Below, in pieces: positions 33,771 to 56,129 of a DNA stretch of 64,000 nt. The stretch is from Bugulina stolonifera (taxonomy: Eukaryota > Bryozoa > Gymnolaemata > Cheilostomatida > Bugulidae), in contig OW285190.1 in assembly GCA_935421135.1 (NCBI GenBank), forward strand, positions 18,114,501 to 18,178,500, read 5' to 3'. Below the pieces are notes generated by a model that had not been told where the DNA came from, did not search any database, and saw nothing but the letters and a program-made list of their open reading frames with translations. A program made the translations under genes and the position numbers. Each line of letters starts with the position of its first letter. The stretch's first letter is position 1.

Positions 33771-36442
33771 ATGGCTTTAAATTCAAAATGTGTTTTCGGT
33801 ATTTGTTGGAGGTTGTCTCGTAGTTTGGAGATTGGAACGACATTTACAAAGCAAAGACCATTGATCAAAAATACATGGAGTCTGGATAACATGGTGGTAA
33901 GCTGCCTATTTGTGTCAATTGCGCTTGCCCGTTGCAAGTAGACCGAAATAATTAATTTTCATTCAATTGAATTTTATTTAAATTAATTTACTCCGTTTAG
34001 TTTAATTCTGAATTGAGATTCGAATTTGCAGTTTTTTGTTTTTAGTAAGATATTTTAAATTTATCGATGTCATTCCTCAATTATTTTCAATTCATAATAG
34101 CCAGGGTTAGGACACAAAATTTATGTGGATCTTAGATGCATGATCAACGTTACAGTTAAAAGTTGGTCTACTCAACTGTTGCTCTACAGTAACAGTAGGA
34201 GAACTTCGTCATTATCACCCATCCTTATGTCATCTACTAATGATTAAACACACATTTTATGTCTGTCACTCGATTACTAAGACACCATGTAATTATTGAA
34301 GTAGACTCGACTGTTACACTCACTGGACTGTTAGAGTTTCTGTTTTATGTTTAGGGTAGCCCATGTGCTAGCAAGATGTTTACAAAAGGGCAAGTTCGCT
34401 CCTGTAGTACCGAGTCCACGGAGTCTGAGGAAGATATGGAGGAGTCAGCTGATCTGCTGAAAGGTAATCTTTACACTCTGTAGATTCATTCAATGTACAA
34501 CTAGTAGACGGGTATCAACTTGAACCTCTGCTCATTTACTGGAGTATGTTTTTATAGGTAAATAGAAGCAAAAGATCTAGTTAAAGCTGTGCCAAAGAAA
34601 TTACTCTACACATTGTATTTCTATTAAAGGCCGAGACGTATATGAACCAATAGATGCAATGGCTAGCATACAGTACATGGAGAGTGACGCATATAAGGAA
34701 ACATATGGGGACCTCCCAGTGTGGTATCATTACAGACCAAATCATAAGTTTGGTAGACCTAAGAGAATAACCAGAGACAGCTGTGTGGTGAGTGTGCTAT
34801 AGTCACTAACTTGTAGGAGTTTATGTTGGGTTTGATTGAAACTAATTTTAATTAAGCCCAGTTTAATATTGGCATATAACTATTTGCCAGTTATCACACC
34901 GTATACCTACAATGAGATATGTGTGCTAGTTGCTGCACAGTCTACTAGGTTAATAGACTTGAGCATTTGTTATTTACAGAAAGGAGGAGTTGTCACCACG
35001 GGGAACCCTTGTCCTATCTGTAGGGATAACTACCTTACACTTGACTATAGAGTAAGTACACTATACGTACATTGACGCTATGCAATATGATAGGGTGTAT
35101 AGTATTCACGGTACGTAGTATTAATAGGAGACGTATGCTACAATGGAACAAATAGTTACAGGAAGTGACTTAGTTGTTAAAGTTGTGACCTATTAGCTTT
35201 GGGTGCTGGAAAGATAACCCTGTGTTCCTAGTCATGAATTTGCAGTACAGTATGGGCCCTTGTCTGCTCGCCCAACTGAGTAATCGTGAAAAGGAAGCTA
35301 GAAATACAATAGTTGCTAACAAAGTACGCTGAATGTTCAAGCTGTCTACAGTATTCCTTCACATATTACCTATTTGTTAACATAATCTAGGAAATTGTAT
35401 TATCATTCAAATCCTGCCCAAACACTTTGTATCAGTTATGGTGTTGTAGAATGTGAAGTTACTGAAGCAGTTTCTAACCCCTAATGAAGTGAGCATCTAT
35501 GAACCAGTCAGAACTCGTAAGTAGATTTTGCTCTATATAGCACTATAATACGTGTACACAGCACTATTTTGATCTTTAAATACACACCACTGTACTATTA
35601 CTTTACATTTGATATACACTACAGTACATGTACATGTTATGCCTTCTCATTGTATATACACTACAGCACATGTTATTCCTTTACATTGTATATACATTAC
35701 AGTATATGTACATGTTATACCTTTACATTGTATATCCACTACAGTACATGTTATTCTTTTACATCGTATATCCAGAGATTTGCATGAAGCAGAATAAACA
35801 GCTCCTCATATCACTAGCAAAGGCTAAAGATGTTGGTAGGTAGATATATGTGCATTATAAGTAATATATTATATTGTGAAGTGTACATATATAAAGCACT
35901 GTAACCACTATAGTATGTTGTATTGTATATATTGTCAAAAATATTGCAAAGAAAGATGAGCCATTCAGTGATAATAACTTATCTCACTAACCACGCCCAG
36001 TTACAGGTTCCCAATAGTGTGTGACATATTTTCCTTCTGCTGAGATTTTGATAGAATAGCATGTAGTGTTCTGGACCATATATCGGGTGGTTAATATGGG
36101 GCCGCGGTTAGAAAGCGCCAATGATTAGTCCAAGTGAACCAGTAGGAATAGAGAATTGTTGTGCGAATTCATACAACTCCTTGTCTGATTGTATGTGTGT
36201 GGAGCAGGGACAGTTGTCTTGTCGAAGTGGCACATCTTTCCTCTCACTATGTTTGTCTGTGTACGACATACTACACAATGTGTTTGACCATAGGTTACCT
36301 GGAGGATAAGGAGCTAGGGTTCAGGTCATACGACTACAGTCACTACTATGAGTCAGTCAACGAGGTGAAACCACAGCAATCTGATGAGGTAGAGGATGAC
36401 TCTTTTATACGTAAAGTATTACAGAGTGACTCCCAAGTGTGA
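33771..36442 (+). CDS. MRPS18B: Mitochondrial ribosomal protein S18B (mS40)
   Basis: Seven exons (33771-33896, 34355-34463, 34630-34787, 34980-35051, 35450-35516, 35776-35835, 36294-36442) join in frame to 246 residues. The N-terminus is basic and has no acidic residue until position 20 (MALNSKCVFGICWRLSRSL), as expected for mitochondrial import. The core matches the S18B family: VWYHYRPNHK, GNPCPICRDNYLTLDYRNVK, LLKQFLTPNE and ICMKQNKQLLISLAKAKDVG. The CPIC pair is the family's metal-binding-type motif. An acidic tail follows. It acts in the small subunit of the mitochondrial ribosome. Length and order agree with animal orthologues, so the assignment is firm. It converges with the NIDO gene at its 3' end. 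Confidence 0.93.
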
Positions 36443-36938
36443 TCTGCAGGTAGACTTTGTTTTAAATGAGGTAATCTGCAGACGTACTCCTATTCCACTT
36501 GAGTCAATCTAAAGGTGAACAAAGTTATCCCAATTTAAATTGTCGCTGCTTAGAGTTGCGTTTACTTCAAAGTGAGAGTATTTTGGATGCATGCGTTGCT
36601 CATGCATCCTATAGTTAATGTGCGCACACATAACCTGCACTGTTCCATAAACTATAATGATAGGCATAGCATGCCAGGTACAAGAAGATGTACTTGAAGA
36701 TTTTAGTACTAAAATACATTTTGTGTGTGAAGTATTATGATAGAATAAAAACTGAACAGAGAGACTTGTATCTACTCTGTTTAAAATGACATTTGCTGAA
36801 ATTTGTTTTATTCCGAATGCAATATAGATATACAATATGTGTGGGATTGATATAACCTGATTAAAGGGAGAGCACAGGTTCTGAGAGCTAGTTCACTTAC
36901 AGTATATCAAAGTTCACCAAAAACATTCTAATCTGAAT
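36443..36938. other. Convergent 3' spacer
   Basis: About 500 bases between the stops of MRPS18B (+) and the NIDO protein (-). No further gene is seen. Confidence 0.5.
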
Positions 36939-39900
36939 CTAATCGGGAATAACTGAAAACTTGCGAACATTGTTACGTTTGTAATCAATCATTTGCGTCT
37001 TGACCTTGTTCTTGCTGACAAACACAACAATCGCCGCCAGTGTGAGTAGGACAGTCAATGAGCCCAGGGTCACGCCTACTATAATCCAGTTGCTCTCATA
37101 CACTCCAATCCTCGCCTCCAAGATTGAGGCATGCACGTGGTTGATCTCTGATGTCACGGTAACGGAGAATGTCGACCCGGTAGCGACACGTGGTGGAGAT
37201 TTCATTTCTGGTCTCTTCGGCGGAGTTAGATAACTCGATGTGGTTGTGTACACGGCTTTAATAGTTGGTGGCATAGGCTTGCATACAAGACATGCATGTA
37301 ATTATGACTGTATAGTATGTACCTTTGCATTAGTGACACGTTTATACGTGTATATGAATGCGCTGTTTATATAAACAAATATTTATGCTTTTATTTTCAG
37401 GGTGCCATAGAAATATTTTTCTTGGCATCTATCTAAAAATGGTCTGACAGCAATTTCACGGATCAGTTGTGTATAAGATAGTATTGCTGTCTTTGCAAAC
37501 CAACAGATAAATGAGTTTCGTTTCTTATGTCCGCTAGTTTAATTATCACAGTTGAAATTTAATTAAAAGTATATTACCAGGCAACACAATCTGTGTAATA
37601 TTGGCACCAGCTTCACTGATTTTAAATATCATTTTCCCAGGTTTTCCAACATTGGTATTTCTCATTCCATCAGCGAGATATGGTGTCCCTGAGGTCGGCG
37701 TTGTGTAAGACTGGACTCCATCTTCTGCATTAAAACCAACCTAAAACAAGAACGATTTACTTAAACTAAATCCTAATAACTTTAGATTTTTAGCCTTGAG
37801 GTGAAGTGTCACATACCATTTGTATGTTACGATCAATCCGCATTCAAATGACCGGCAGAATTACTCTCCATCAAAAACGATTTTTGGACTGTTATAAATG
37901 GAAAATGAAAATATAAGGTATTGCTATAAGGTCTAAGCTAGTACAAAAGAAAAGTGACAGGCTAGCCTTCTATTATACTGCATGTAGTTACTTACCTGGG
38001 CCATTTGATTTGTGGACACACCACCTCGTAGCCAGAAGATTTTACGATAGTGAAACATGACAAATATAGTCATTCCTTCAGCTGCTATTACTACTTGAAA
38101 TGTGTTGCCCTAAAAATAATATGGTGCTGTTTATTGTGCGGACACTTGGGGAATAATATTTTTTGCGGAAGTGGGGATTGGTTAGATGGCTTACTGTACA
38201 GTGTAAGTAGACAAAACAGAGTGGGGAAGAATGTAAGGTCTAAAAGAAATTTACCGGAATGTTTTCAGGATTTGTTACTGGGCAGGTGCTAGGTACACCG
38301 TTGTATCCCCTTACGTCTTGCCATGTGGCTATCATCATCCACTTCGCACTAAATGTGGCATCTGTAGCTGTTCTGTAAGCGTCTTGAACTGACAGGATCA
38401 GAAATTATAACAACCTATTATATGATGCTCAGGACTACTAGGAATTCCAGTGAAACACCAGAGAAAGTCGTACCAAAACTCACAATATTCTACATGACCC
38501 GGTTAGGTTTTGGAATCAGTTGTGCAGTGTAATTGATTTACTCAAGTAAAGGAAACACAGGAGAGTAGGGAGTGTCACAGAATCTCATTATTCACTAATT
38601 TTAGCAAGGGAATAGAAACGAAGAATCACTTAGTCTCCCTCCCTGTGAACCCCCCTTCCCATGTCCCCCTTCTCCCTCCCATGTCCCCTTCCCATATTCA
38701 ATTGAAATAATGGCGCTGTGCATGATCGCAACTAGTTCAACAAATTGGGTATATTCTACCGTCTGCTGAAGCCCTGTCCAAGAGTGTTTGGTCAACAGTT
38801 TCCCTGGACCACAGACTTCCTCCACGACACAAATCAGCATCAGCCCAAAAAGGGCAAATTAATGCCACTTTGTCTTTCTTTAAGGGCAGAGGATCTGAGA
38901 GAACAAAGGTGGGGTATTCCTGGTCCAAAGATATTACTCCATTTGTGCATACCTAAAATATTTTAGTGATGATACGGTTTTGTAACATATCATGGGCCTC
39001 AAATGTTAGTTTTTACAAGCTGCATGTAATTTATACATGTATAATATGGCAAAGTTACTTTTGTTATCAGACGTATTATATTATGTAATTTGTTTCAAAT
39101 ATTTGTGCTTCATGTATATACATAATTATTATCAGTAATGCAATTTGCACGTGTGTATGAAACTTTGAAGAGGTTTATCAGCAGAACAAATAAGTAGAAT
39201 CCTACTCCCACGACATACAATGGAGTATTATTGTCGGATCAAATACCGCATTTGTAATTAAGATATACGATGTTTGACTTACGTAAATAGTTGAAAAGTT
39301 CTGACCAAACAGTGAAATTGTGCGATTGTAAAGTGTAGAACAGTCGTCATCAATAGATGGTGACTCCTCATCTCCTACAGCTCTACCAAATGGGTACAGT
39401 GTGTCTTTTATACCTGCGTGTAAATTAGTTTATTAAATAAAATGGCAGCCACACATTGGTTTCTTTTAAATCACATCTTTTGAGAATTATCTAGTGAACA
39501 GTTTCCCGTTTCTATCAATGTAAAGAAAAAAGTATGCTAAGATACTTACAGTTACATGTACCGTACTATATTATATTATATTTATATTACATGTATGTTA
39601 CAATGATTGTGACAATTCTATTACTCATACTGTTACAGAGTATTAGTCTTTAGCTTTGAGAGTGTTAACTGTCCTGCGTATTTTTTCTTTCCCATGTTTT
39701 GAAACATTGGGTTCCCAAAAGCATGTATTTAAACTTCGATTTAAAATTAGTGGATAAAAAGAGTTTTTAATAATATGACCAAAATTGCCAGCTTGATTAT
39801 TTGACTAAAATGAAAATCATAACATAAAGGTTTGCAATCAGTGAACACATATTTTACAACAATTAAAGGGAAGTAGGACATAAACAAGTTTTACGCGCAC

Positions 39901-40082
39901 ATAGTACACAAAACAGTAGCCCTACAAAGGTGACACCAACCAGTAATCACTTTTTGCATAAAATACATTATTTTTATATATAGATAATAATAATATAGTT
40001 ATATTAGTGTTGACTGACCTTGTTGCGTATGAGCTATAGTGATATGTCCTAGTGTTAAGAAGAGAGCATTTAGTAGATGCAT
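36939..40082 (-). CDS. NIDO-domain type I membrane protein
   Basis: Seven minus-strand exons (40082-40019, 39413-39283, 38952-38760, 38388-38255, 38109-37996, 37740-37578, 37255-36939) join in frame to 371 residues. A signal peptide (MHLLNALFLTLGHITIAH) is followed by a complete extracellular NIDO domain: TLYPFGRAVGDE, VCTNGVISLDQ, LICPFWADADLCRGGSLWSR, MMIATWQDVRGYNGVP, TFQVVIAAEGMTIFVMFHYR and VGFNAEDGVQSYTTPTSGTP. A Thr/Pro/Ser linker leads to one membrane helix (WIIVGVTLGSLTVLLTLAAI) and a basic cytoplasmic tail (RKFSVIPD). NIDO domains occur in nidogen, mucin-4 and alpha-tectorin, where they sit in adhesive or matrix proteins. Here it is the only recognisable domain. Its ligand is unknown. 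Confidence 0.88.
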
Positions 40083-41090
40083 CCTGTCTGTGTTGATAAT
40101 AACAGCTCTATGGAAAATAAACCAGAAGGTGCTGATTACTATTAAAATAAACTAAGAGTGGGTTGGTCGCTGCTGTTCTCTCAGTGCTCTGGTGTTTGTA
40201 TTGAAAGTGATAATTGATAACACCTCAAGTTTATGGACTTAATCCAAGTGTTTGCCATTTAAAAGAGGTTTTATATTTAGACAACTCTCTTAAATGCAAT
40301 TATTTTAGTATTGAAATATACTACATAGTCCTGCAGGTTTTCTCTAGTAAGAGCTAATACAGTAAATACTGGTATAGTAAATACATTGTCCATGTAGTCA
40401 TCTACATTGTAATGTGTACAGCAATATACTTGAATTATTCTTTGTTTGAAGTTATCTACTCTTGTTTTGGTGGAAGACAACTCTCCACAAACAATCTCAA
40501 GCTCAATTTTCTCTTATATGTATCCCAACCAATGAGGTGTCCACCTACTGTGGTTCCCATTCAACACACCAGCCTAGTTAGTACTGAATCCACCAGATTC
40601 TATTTTTGCTGACAGACCTTTGAGACACTGTTGGATAAAACATGGTTTATTGGGAAAAAGTAATGGAAAACAACAAGGACAAGTTTATTTGAACGGTTCA
40701 CCATCAAACAATAGTACAATATTGTTGTACTTGTAATCTAGGGTCTACTAACTGACAGAGCAATCATAACTACTAGCAAATACAATAATATAACATGATT
40801 ATTTAAATAGATATAGAAAATCAAAAAAATCATAGATTATAAATCAAGAGTTCTAATGAGGCAGTATGTGGCCCTAAAATAGGACAAATGTCCTACTCAA
40901 ATGTTCACTAGTTACCATAGAATTGGAACACATACTACATGTTAATAAATGACCCTATCCCTAGGTCATGATGACTAGCACATCCTGGGTGGATGTGTAT
41001 GGCTATGGTTGATACATGGGTGTATACCATAGACATGGAGTTTCAACTCCACTTTGGATATATAATAAACCATAAATTGTATTTGGTTGT
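40083..41090. other. 1-kb spacer between the NIDO and BAP31 genes
   Basis: This contains the NIDO promoter side and the BAP31 3' flank. No exon with good splice sites or other feature is seen. Confidence 0.5.
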
Positions 41091-43116
41091 CTATGATGAC
41101 TTCTTATCAGTGGAGGGATCCATCTCTTGCTACAACAGATCATGTAACAAATGCTTAGAATAGAGAATGTTAGCTAAATTAGTCATTTATTCACACAGAC
41201 ATGGAGGAGATAACTTCAGTAGCAAGTCGGAGAGTGTCTTTACACATACATGATTTATAGTTTATTACTAGAACTGATATTCTGGATTTATTTGGACGTG
41301 ACCAACACAATAAGGAAGCTAATCCTACTGACCACTACTGACCACTACACATACCTGCAGTTTCTGATAGTCCGAACTCAGCCTATCATACTCCCGGTTA
41401 GTTGACTCCGCCTGCTTCTTGATAGCCTCCAAATCCGCTTCCTTAGCTTTGAGAGAAGTTCTAGCCTGACTCAGCTTCTCCCGTAACTCGGCAATCTCAT
41501 TCTTATCATTACTGGAGTCATCTCCCTGTAATAATTACAGTAAACATCATCATACTCATCATAGCCTAGCCACAGTCTCAGTTCTATTGCGATAATTTGC
41601 ATGTAACCGAAAGAGTTCGCGCTCCCACAGGAAGAGAAAAATGTTTTTGTTCAGTACCTGATCAGGTAATCAGTCCTAGATAAGAGGTAGACTAGATTTA
41701 AAATAATTTTCATATGTCATCACTCAGTTACTACACACCAATGTCTTTTAATTAAGATGAAACAGACAACTGTTGGCATATTAATACACAGAGAATTCCA
41801 GGTACAATCTAACCAGTCTAATACACAACACAGAGCCCTACCTTCTCTTGCTGACTCATGAGTCTTTGGGCAGCGTCTGATGCACTCTTAGCTTGTTTTA
41901 ATGCAGCCTCTTTACCAGCTGTTAGTTTGGCTTCGGTAGAGATTAGTGTAGCGAGTCGATGCAGCACACTACATTTACGCAGAAAATATCAAATGAAAGT
42001 TTAAACGATTCACTACTCACATCTATTACAGAGGTTAACAGGTCAACTTTCCTCCAAACATTTGACCAATAGAAATTGGAGGATGTGTTCTGGGCAGTCT
42101 AAAACAATAGACCATCAATTGCAACATAACTATAAACTTGCATTATGTTACAGTTAGATCCGACTACATCACCAGTAGTGAGAATCAACTCATCCTACTG
42201 AGATACTTACAACCAGAGGAAAAGGGCAAATCCTGCGATGTAAAAGTTTCTCTGGGCTCTGAATAACTTCATGTGGATATGATCAACTGTGTTGGGGTTA
42301 TTAGCCATGCTCGCTTCTGCCTTATCACTGTGAGTGTATTTCACCATCTCTCTAATGGAATCTAGTAAATGAGAACAAGTTCCACGATCAGAGTAGATAG
42401 ACCTTACATTAATTAAAATATCTTTCATTCACAATGAGAACTAATATAAGCCTAATCAAGTCTAAATCTAAATTTAAATGAATAAAAATATGCACATGCC
42501 TTTGTAAGGACACATCTATCTACTAAACATACCTGCGAAGCACACTCCCAGAAGTACCATTAGCATGGTGAAATAGTAGTTGGCATACAGACCCGCAGTT
42601 TTCACAAGGTTAGACTGAAATACTTTCTGCCAGCTGCAAAGTACAGAATTGCAATATTAACCAATAATGCAAAAAATGTGTTCGGAATTATGAGAGGAAA
42701 TGCTGGATGAATATGATCTGCCAGACCACCTACTGTCCAGTGTGAGCATCAGTATCGTATAATAAAGAAGTGGGGTGCTGCATATAGTTAATAGATTGAG
42801 CAGTTTATAGATGAAGGTCTTACTGAACTGAGTAACAAATGGTCTGTATTGACTGAACAAGACGTTTTAGCCTGTCCATGTGGAGGTTGTGGTTGTGAAC
42901 TTAACGCCTAGCAAGTAGGCTGAAATCAAAATGGTTTATTGGTGCTGGTGTCTTTTCGACCAAAAACCTAGACTATAAGACAAGATCTGTCAGCGTGTGT
43001 TACCATACCCATGCTGATGCTTACCTAGAAGCAGAAATGAAGGGTAACAACAGGAGAAATATCAGGGCCATTTCAAAATACAGAAAACCAGAGATCGCAG
43101 TCCATTGAAGACTCAT
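41091..43116 (-). CDS. BCAP31: B-cell receptor-associated protein 31/29 homologue (ER membrane chaperone)
   Basis: Six minus-strand exons (43116-43025, 42633-42533, 42361-42211, 41968-41842, 41525-41355, 41129-41091) join in frame to 226 residues. The start MSLQWTAISGFLYFEMAL and the blocks RWQKVFQSNLVK, MKLFRAQRNFYIAGFALFLW and RLATLISTEAKL match the BAP29/31 family closely. Three membrane helices are followed by a long coiled coil (LREKLSQARTSLKAKEADLE...REYDRLSSDYQKLQ). The last exon (39 bp) ends KKSS, a dilysine ER-retrieval signal like the KKxx of mammalian BAP31. The protein acts in ER export and quality control. It shares a 623-bp divergent promoter with the DRC11 gene. It equally resembles BAP29 and is probably the single ancestral form. 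Confidence 0.94.
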
Positions 43117-43739
43117 TTTTGACCGATGATGAAGAAAAACTAACACTCAAATATGTATGTGGTTATATTCTATCGATATGTATTCTTAGTAAATGACTTG
43201 TGGTGTCAGAATCATGTGAAGTATGAATTGTTTATAGAATTTCCATAAATACACGTATAGATTTTAATAGCCTCTGGTTTTGTACTAGCAATTACAAGTG
43301 ACTGAAAATAGAATAGAACTAGCCAATCTATACATTGGTTCTAAGGTGCTTAGGCCATGCACTGAGATGTTTTCTATTATTTCATCCAATATAATCGTTA
43401 TTGTATATTAGCTATCATTTCAGCGATACATTAGCGATTCAAGCTAAAGCATACATTTCGTTTTTCTGCCTTGATCTCTTCCAATTGCTTCAACAAATAA
43501 ACCGTTGAGATAACTAAAACAGTTCATTGGCAATAGCAACCATTAGCAACCAGCTTCAACCCTGAATCGGATTGTTCCTCGCGAACTTTCAGGTTTTGTT
43601 TCCACATTTTATTGTATAACACTAGCAACGTAAATTTAAATTCGATTTATCAATCAGCGTGCGATGTTAATCACATGAACTGAAATAATTTAGCGACCAC
43701 TGAAAGGCATAATCAGCGCATCACAATCAGAAAATCAAA
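43117..43739. promoter_or_regulatory. Divergent promoter region BAP31 / DRC11
   Basis: Head-to-head starts lie 623 bases apart. A CCAAT-type ATTGG (near 43526) and two AGCAAC half-sites at 43535-43540 and 43545-43550 are present. AGCAAC fits the RRNAAC half of an RFX X-box, which would suit a ciliary gene, but no full X-box palindrome is visible. Confidence 0.4.
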
Positions 43740-52657
<8,918 letters not shown>

Positions 52658-55600
52658 TATGATGTCATAGAACCCGGACTTTGCAGTTACCATGTTACAA
52701 ACATCCCTCTGCTACATCAGCTTCTAAGGCCCTGTTTACACTATCAGCATCTAAGACTCTGTTCACACTATCAGCATCTAAATTCTCATCTACACATAGC
52801 GTTATAAATTAGCGTGATGAATCAGCGAAAGGACTAGAATGTGACACCTAATAGGCCTTGGTCTGAAGAGATTTGAAGTGCCATTGTACTGCATCCGGCT
52901 CAAAATATCATGTAATCATACAATGCTCTCTCATTTTCTATCCAAATATTCCGTCCAACACTCAACTTGGAGAATGTAACACTGTTTGCTTGTGTTTGTG
53001 TTTCTTCTACAAGTTTATTATAAATTCATACACTAATTTATTTAATAAATTTATGTTAAACTGTGTAAATTAGAAACCATTGTTGCTGTTGTATTAATTA
53101 AAAAAAACATTACACAGCATGTAGCTGATGGTGAGATTGCTACAAGTCAGGTGGACCTATACTATAGGATGTACAGAATCACATGTACGAATGTACATTT
53201 CAAAAGGAACATGAATGTACATTTATTTGGCATACTGTCAATGAAAATAATGATATAATATATTGTATATGTCATCATGGCCATTGATAATATACCAAAT
53301 CTAATTTAAATCATGTATACTTGCCCAGTCCTAACTATACGCTGGATCAGTGTATAATAATATACATTGTATGTCACAATTATGTTTATCACTAGGAAAG
53401 TATTGTCAGCGAAACATGTATTATATATTTATGGTATAATTATGAATCATTCATTTTGTTTTATGATTCTCTCAGCCTGTGTTGGTTTATTATTTCCAAT
53501 GAGGAGGGGGGGGGGGGGGCAATGAAATTGATAAAGAGGGCACTCAACTGTCTAGGTGTAGAGAATTCTTGTCTAACTGTTTATAGTGTAAGATGTTGGT
53601 TGACGTTTTGGTATGTAATGTAAACTAATAGTACAAAATTATTGGGTTGTACTGTTAATAGCCAGTAGTCAGTAGTCAGTATCATTGTATAATCACTGCT
53701 TGCCTTGCCTAAACTCCGACAAGAGTTATCCACTCATTCCTTGGAATTTCTCAGGCATTACATAAAGATGACACAACTCCGCTAGTATTTCTATAATAGT
53801 CATGTGATCCATTTGAGTTTCGTTTTGGTTAGTTAGTTTCACTTCCTCTAACACATCGATTTCACTAAAATAATCATAATCATAATGGGTCTTTCGTCAG
53901 AATTCTTTAATTTTATTTAGAAACCATTATGTTCACATTTGGTGAAATAGCCCTGAATTTCAGATCATATTTTTTTGCATAAAATTAGAATCAATTAAGT
54001 GTTTAATAAACCTGCATTAGTTGAATCAAGTAAAGTTAAGTTAGTAAGTTTTGCATCTCGATTTTCATTTTTATTTTGCTTTCCTTAAATCAAGGCCAAA
54101 GGCCTTCACTTTGGCAGCTATTAAATTCAATCGAGGAAAAACTTTTGTCTGGGCCTTAGGCCTGCTAATGCAAACCTCTAATTTCATCAAGAATCAAGAC
54201 GTTTTAATTCTCGATTGGTTGGAAATAGTGGACTTGATGCTCTGTGAACCAAGATATATTATAATATGATGTACTATTTTTGGTATTTCATATGCAATAC
54301 TTACCGTTACACCACTACATTTTCCTCGCTGAGCATATTATGGTTTTTTTTCTTCTTTTGCAATTGTTATGTTCTTAAAATTCTTAGATTTGAATTCTAA
54401 ATTTGACAAAGTGAGCTGAATTTCACTATCTATTACAATAAATGGTCATGTTTGCAGGAAATCTTGCACAGAAGTAGAGAGAGAACAATTCCTTACATTT
54501 GCTCAGATGTCCATCTTGTGGGTAAGCAACTCCAAAGTTGATCCAATCTTGTTGACTAGTAGTAATGTGAATGCCCATTTATGTGGTAATGTGACCATAG
54601 ACTTAATGATGGTTGCAACATGTAGACCTATTTATATCTTTCATTTCTATTATAATTTACCAGCCCATATATGGGCTGTGGTTATAATATAAATTGCTGT
54701 AATGCTTTCTACTCATTGTCTTATCCACAGTGAATGGGTTTAACACAGAGTCATCATATTGTAGACTGTCAAATCAATCAATTAGCATGTAAATAACCAT
54801 TAATATTCTTTATTTATCATTATATATTATTCTGTAATAATATTCTATGTTACATGTTACATTTGTAGCTCCAGTAATGATAATACAACTTGACTGACGG
54901 ACTGTATATTATTTAAGTTCGTACTAACAATAGGTCTATATATACATGTACATATACTTGTATAAGTATAATTACCTCAATATTCCACTATTAATAGAAT
55001 TGTGTGTCCAAATCATATTTTAGCTTTAGTTCCATGCTTTATAAAATGTACATGCAGACCATGAAAGTGTTTAGAAACCATGGAAGACTGTCTTCTGGAA
55101 TTGTCATTACTAGAGAGTTGTGGTATGGGATAGGTACTGGTACATACATTATGGTGTATGTGTGTTACTCTCTCTTAGTTTAGGTTTGTATCACTTGTTT
55201 GCTACAACACAGCACTGTATGGAAGCTGTCAGCCACTTCATGTATTCAATATGGTGTCCGGACACAATGATACCATTGCCAGGCAGTAGCTAGTCCTGCT
55301 GCACTAAGAGATGTGTCTAAGGTTGTACTGTGTAGCCTGTGTGCCAAGGGATGTAAAGGATGGTGAACAGTGGAAGCTGGTGGAAACTTGTCCGCTGGAT
55401 TTATCAAGTTCATCTGTTACTTGAGATGTACTTGATTCCTGCAGACTGACTGGCTAATCAGTGCTGAAGTCTGTTGCATAGAGTAAGATCTCTAGTTATA
55501 CTAATATGTGATACATGTATATCATTGTGATCCATGAATAGTCTAGTTAGTATACATGTCTATGTGATTAGCCTGGGCTCCTTCCTCTAGCAAAATTAGC

Positions 55601-55960
55601 AAGTACGATTTATTGTAGAACTTGGGCTAATACATGTAATACATGGTGCTGCAGTCAGCTGTCGATATCCCTGTTTGTGCTCATATGGAAGTCTTGGATG
55701 GAAGCCAGTGCTAGACTGGGATCAACCTAGTCATTCTGGTAAATCCAGTCTATGGGTGATTTCACCTTATTATTGGTAGCAATGTGGATTAATTCATAAT
55801 TTTAATTACCGTTGACTGACAGTAATCATTGACGAAAAATATCTACATTTATCCTACATGTACACTTCTGTGTAGCCTATGTATTCAATGTGGGGTAACG
55901 TATATAACCAACATTGTGCCTCACTCTTAGTTATTATATGATACATGTGCTTAATGATAT
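52658..55960. other. 3.3-kb spacer, no gene seen
   Basis: AT-rich DNA after DRC11. A 26-base phrase (CACTATCAGCATCTAA) is repeated near 52740, and there is a G12 homopolymer at about 53508. No supported exon is found. Confidence 0.5.
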
Positions 55961-55963
55961 CTG

Positions 55964-55992
55964 ATTGGCTGTTGTGAACACATTCAACCAAT
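55964..55992 (+). promoter_or_regulatory. Inverted CCAAT pair upstream of the secreted-protein gene
   Basis: ATTGG at 55964-55968 and CCAAT at 55988-55992 form an inverted pair (TGATTGGCTG / CAACCAATCAG), 138-166 bases before the ATG at 56130. This is a usual distance for proximal promoter CCAAT boxes. Confidence 0.4.
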
Positions 55993-56129
55993 CAGGTTAC
56001 ATGACCTTGTGACCTCCTTGTTTTAAGTTTTCAAGGCATTCCTACATGTGTGGTATATCCAGTTAGCAAGTGGAGACAGATACAATATGTTGTAACTATT
56101 TTATCTGCTCCAAATTTGCTTTTCACACA

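Noticed and set aside
33749..33937. 62-residue minus frame
   Set aside because: Antisense of MRPS18B exon 1, whose sense product fits a mitochondrial presequence.
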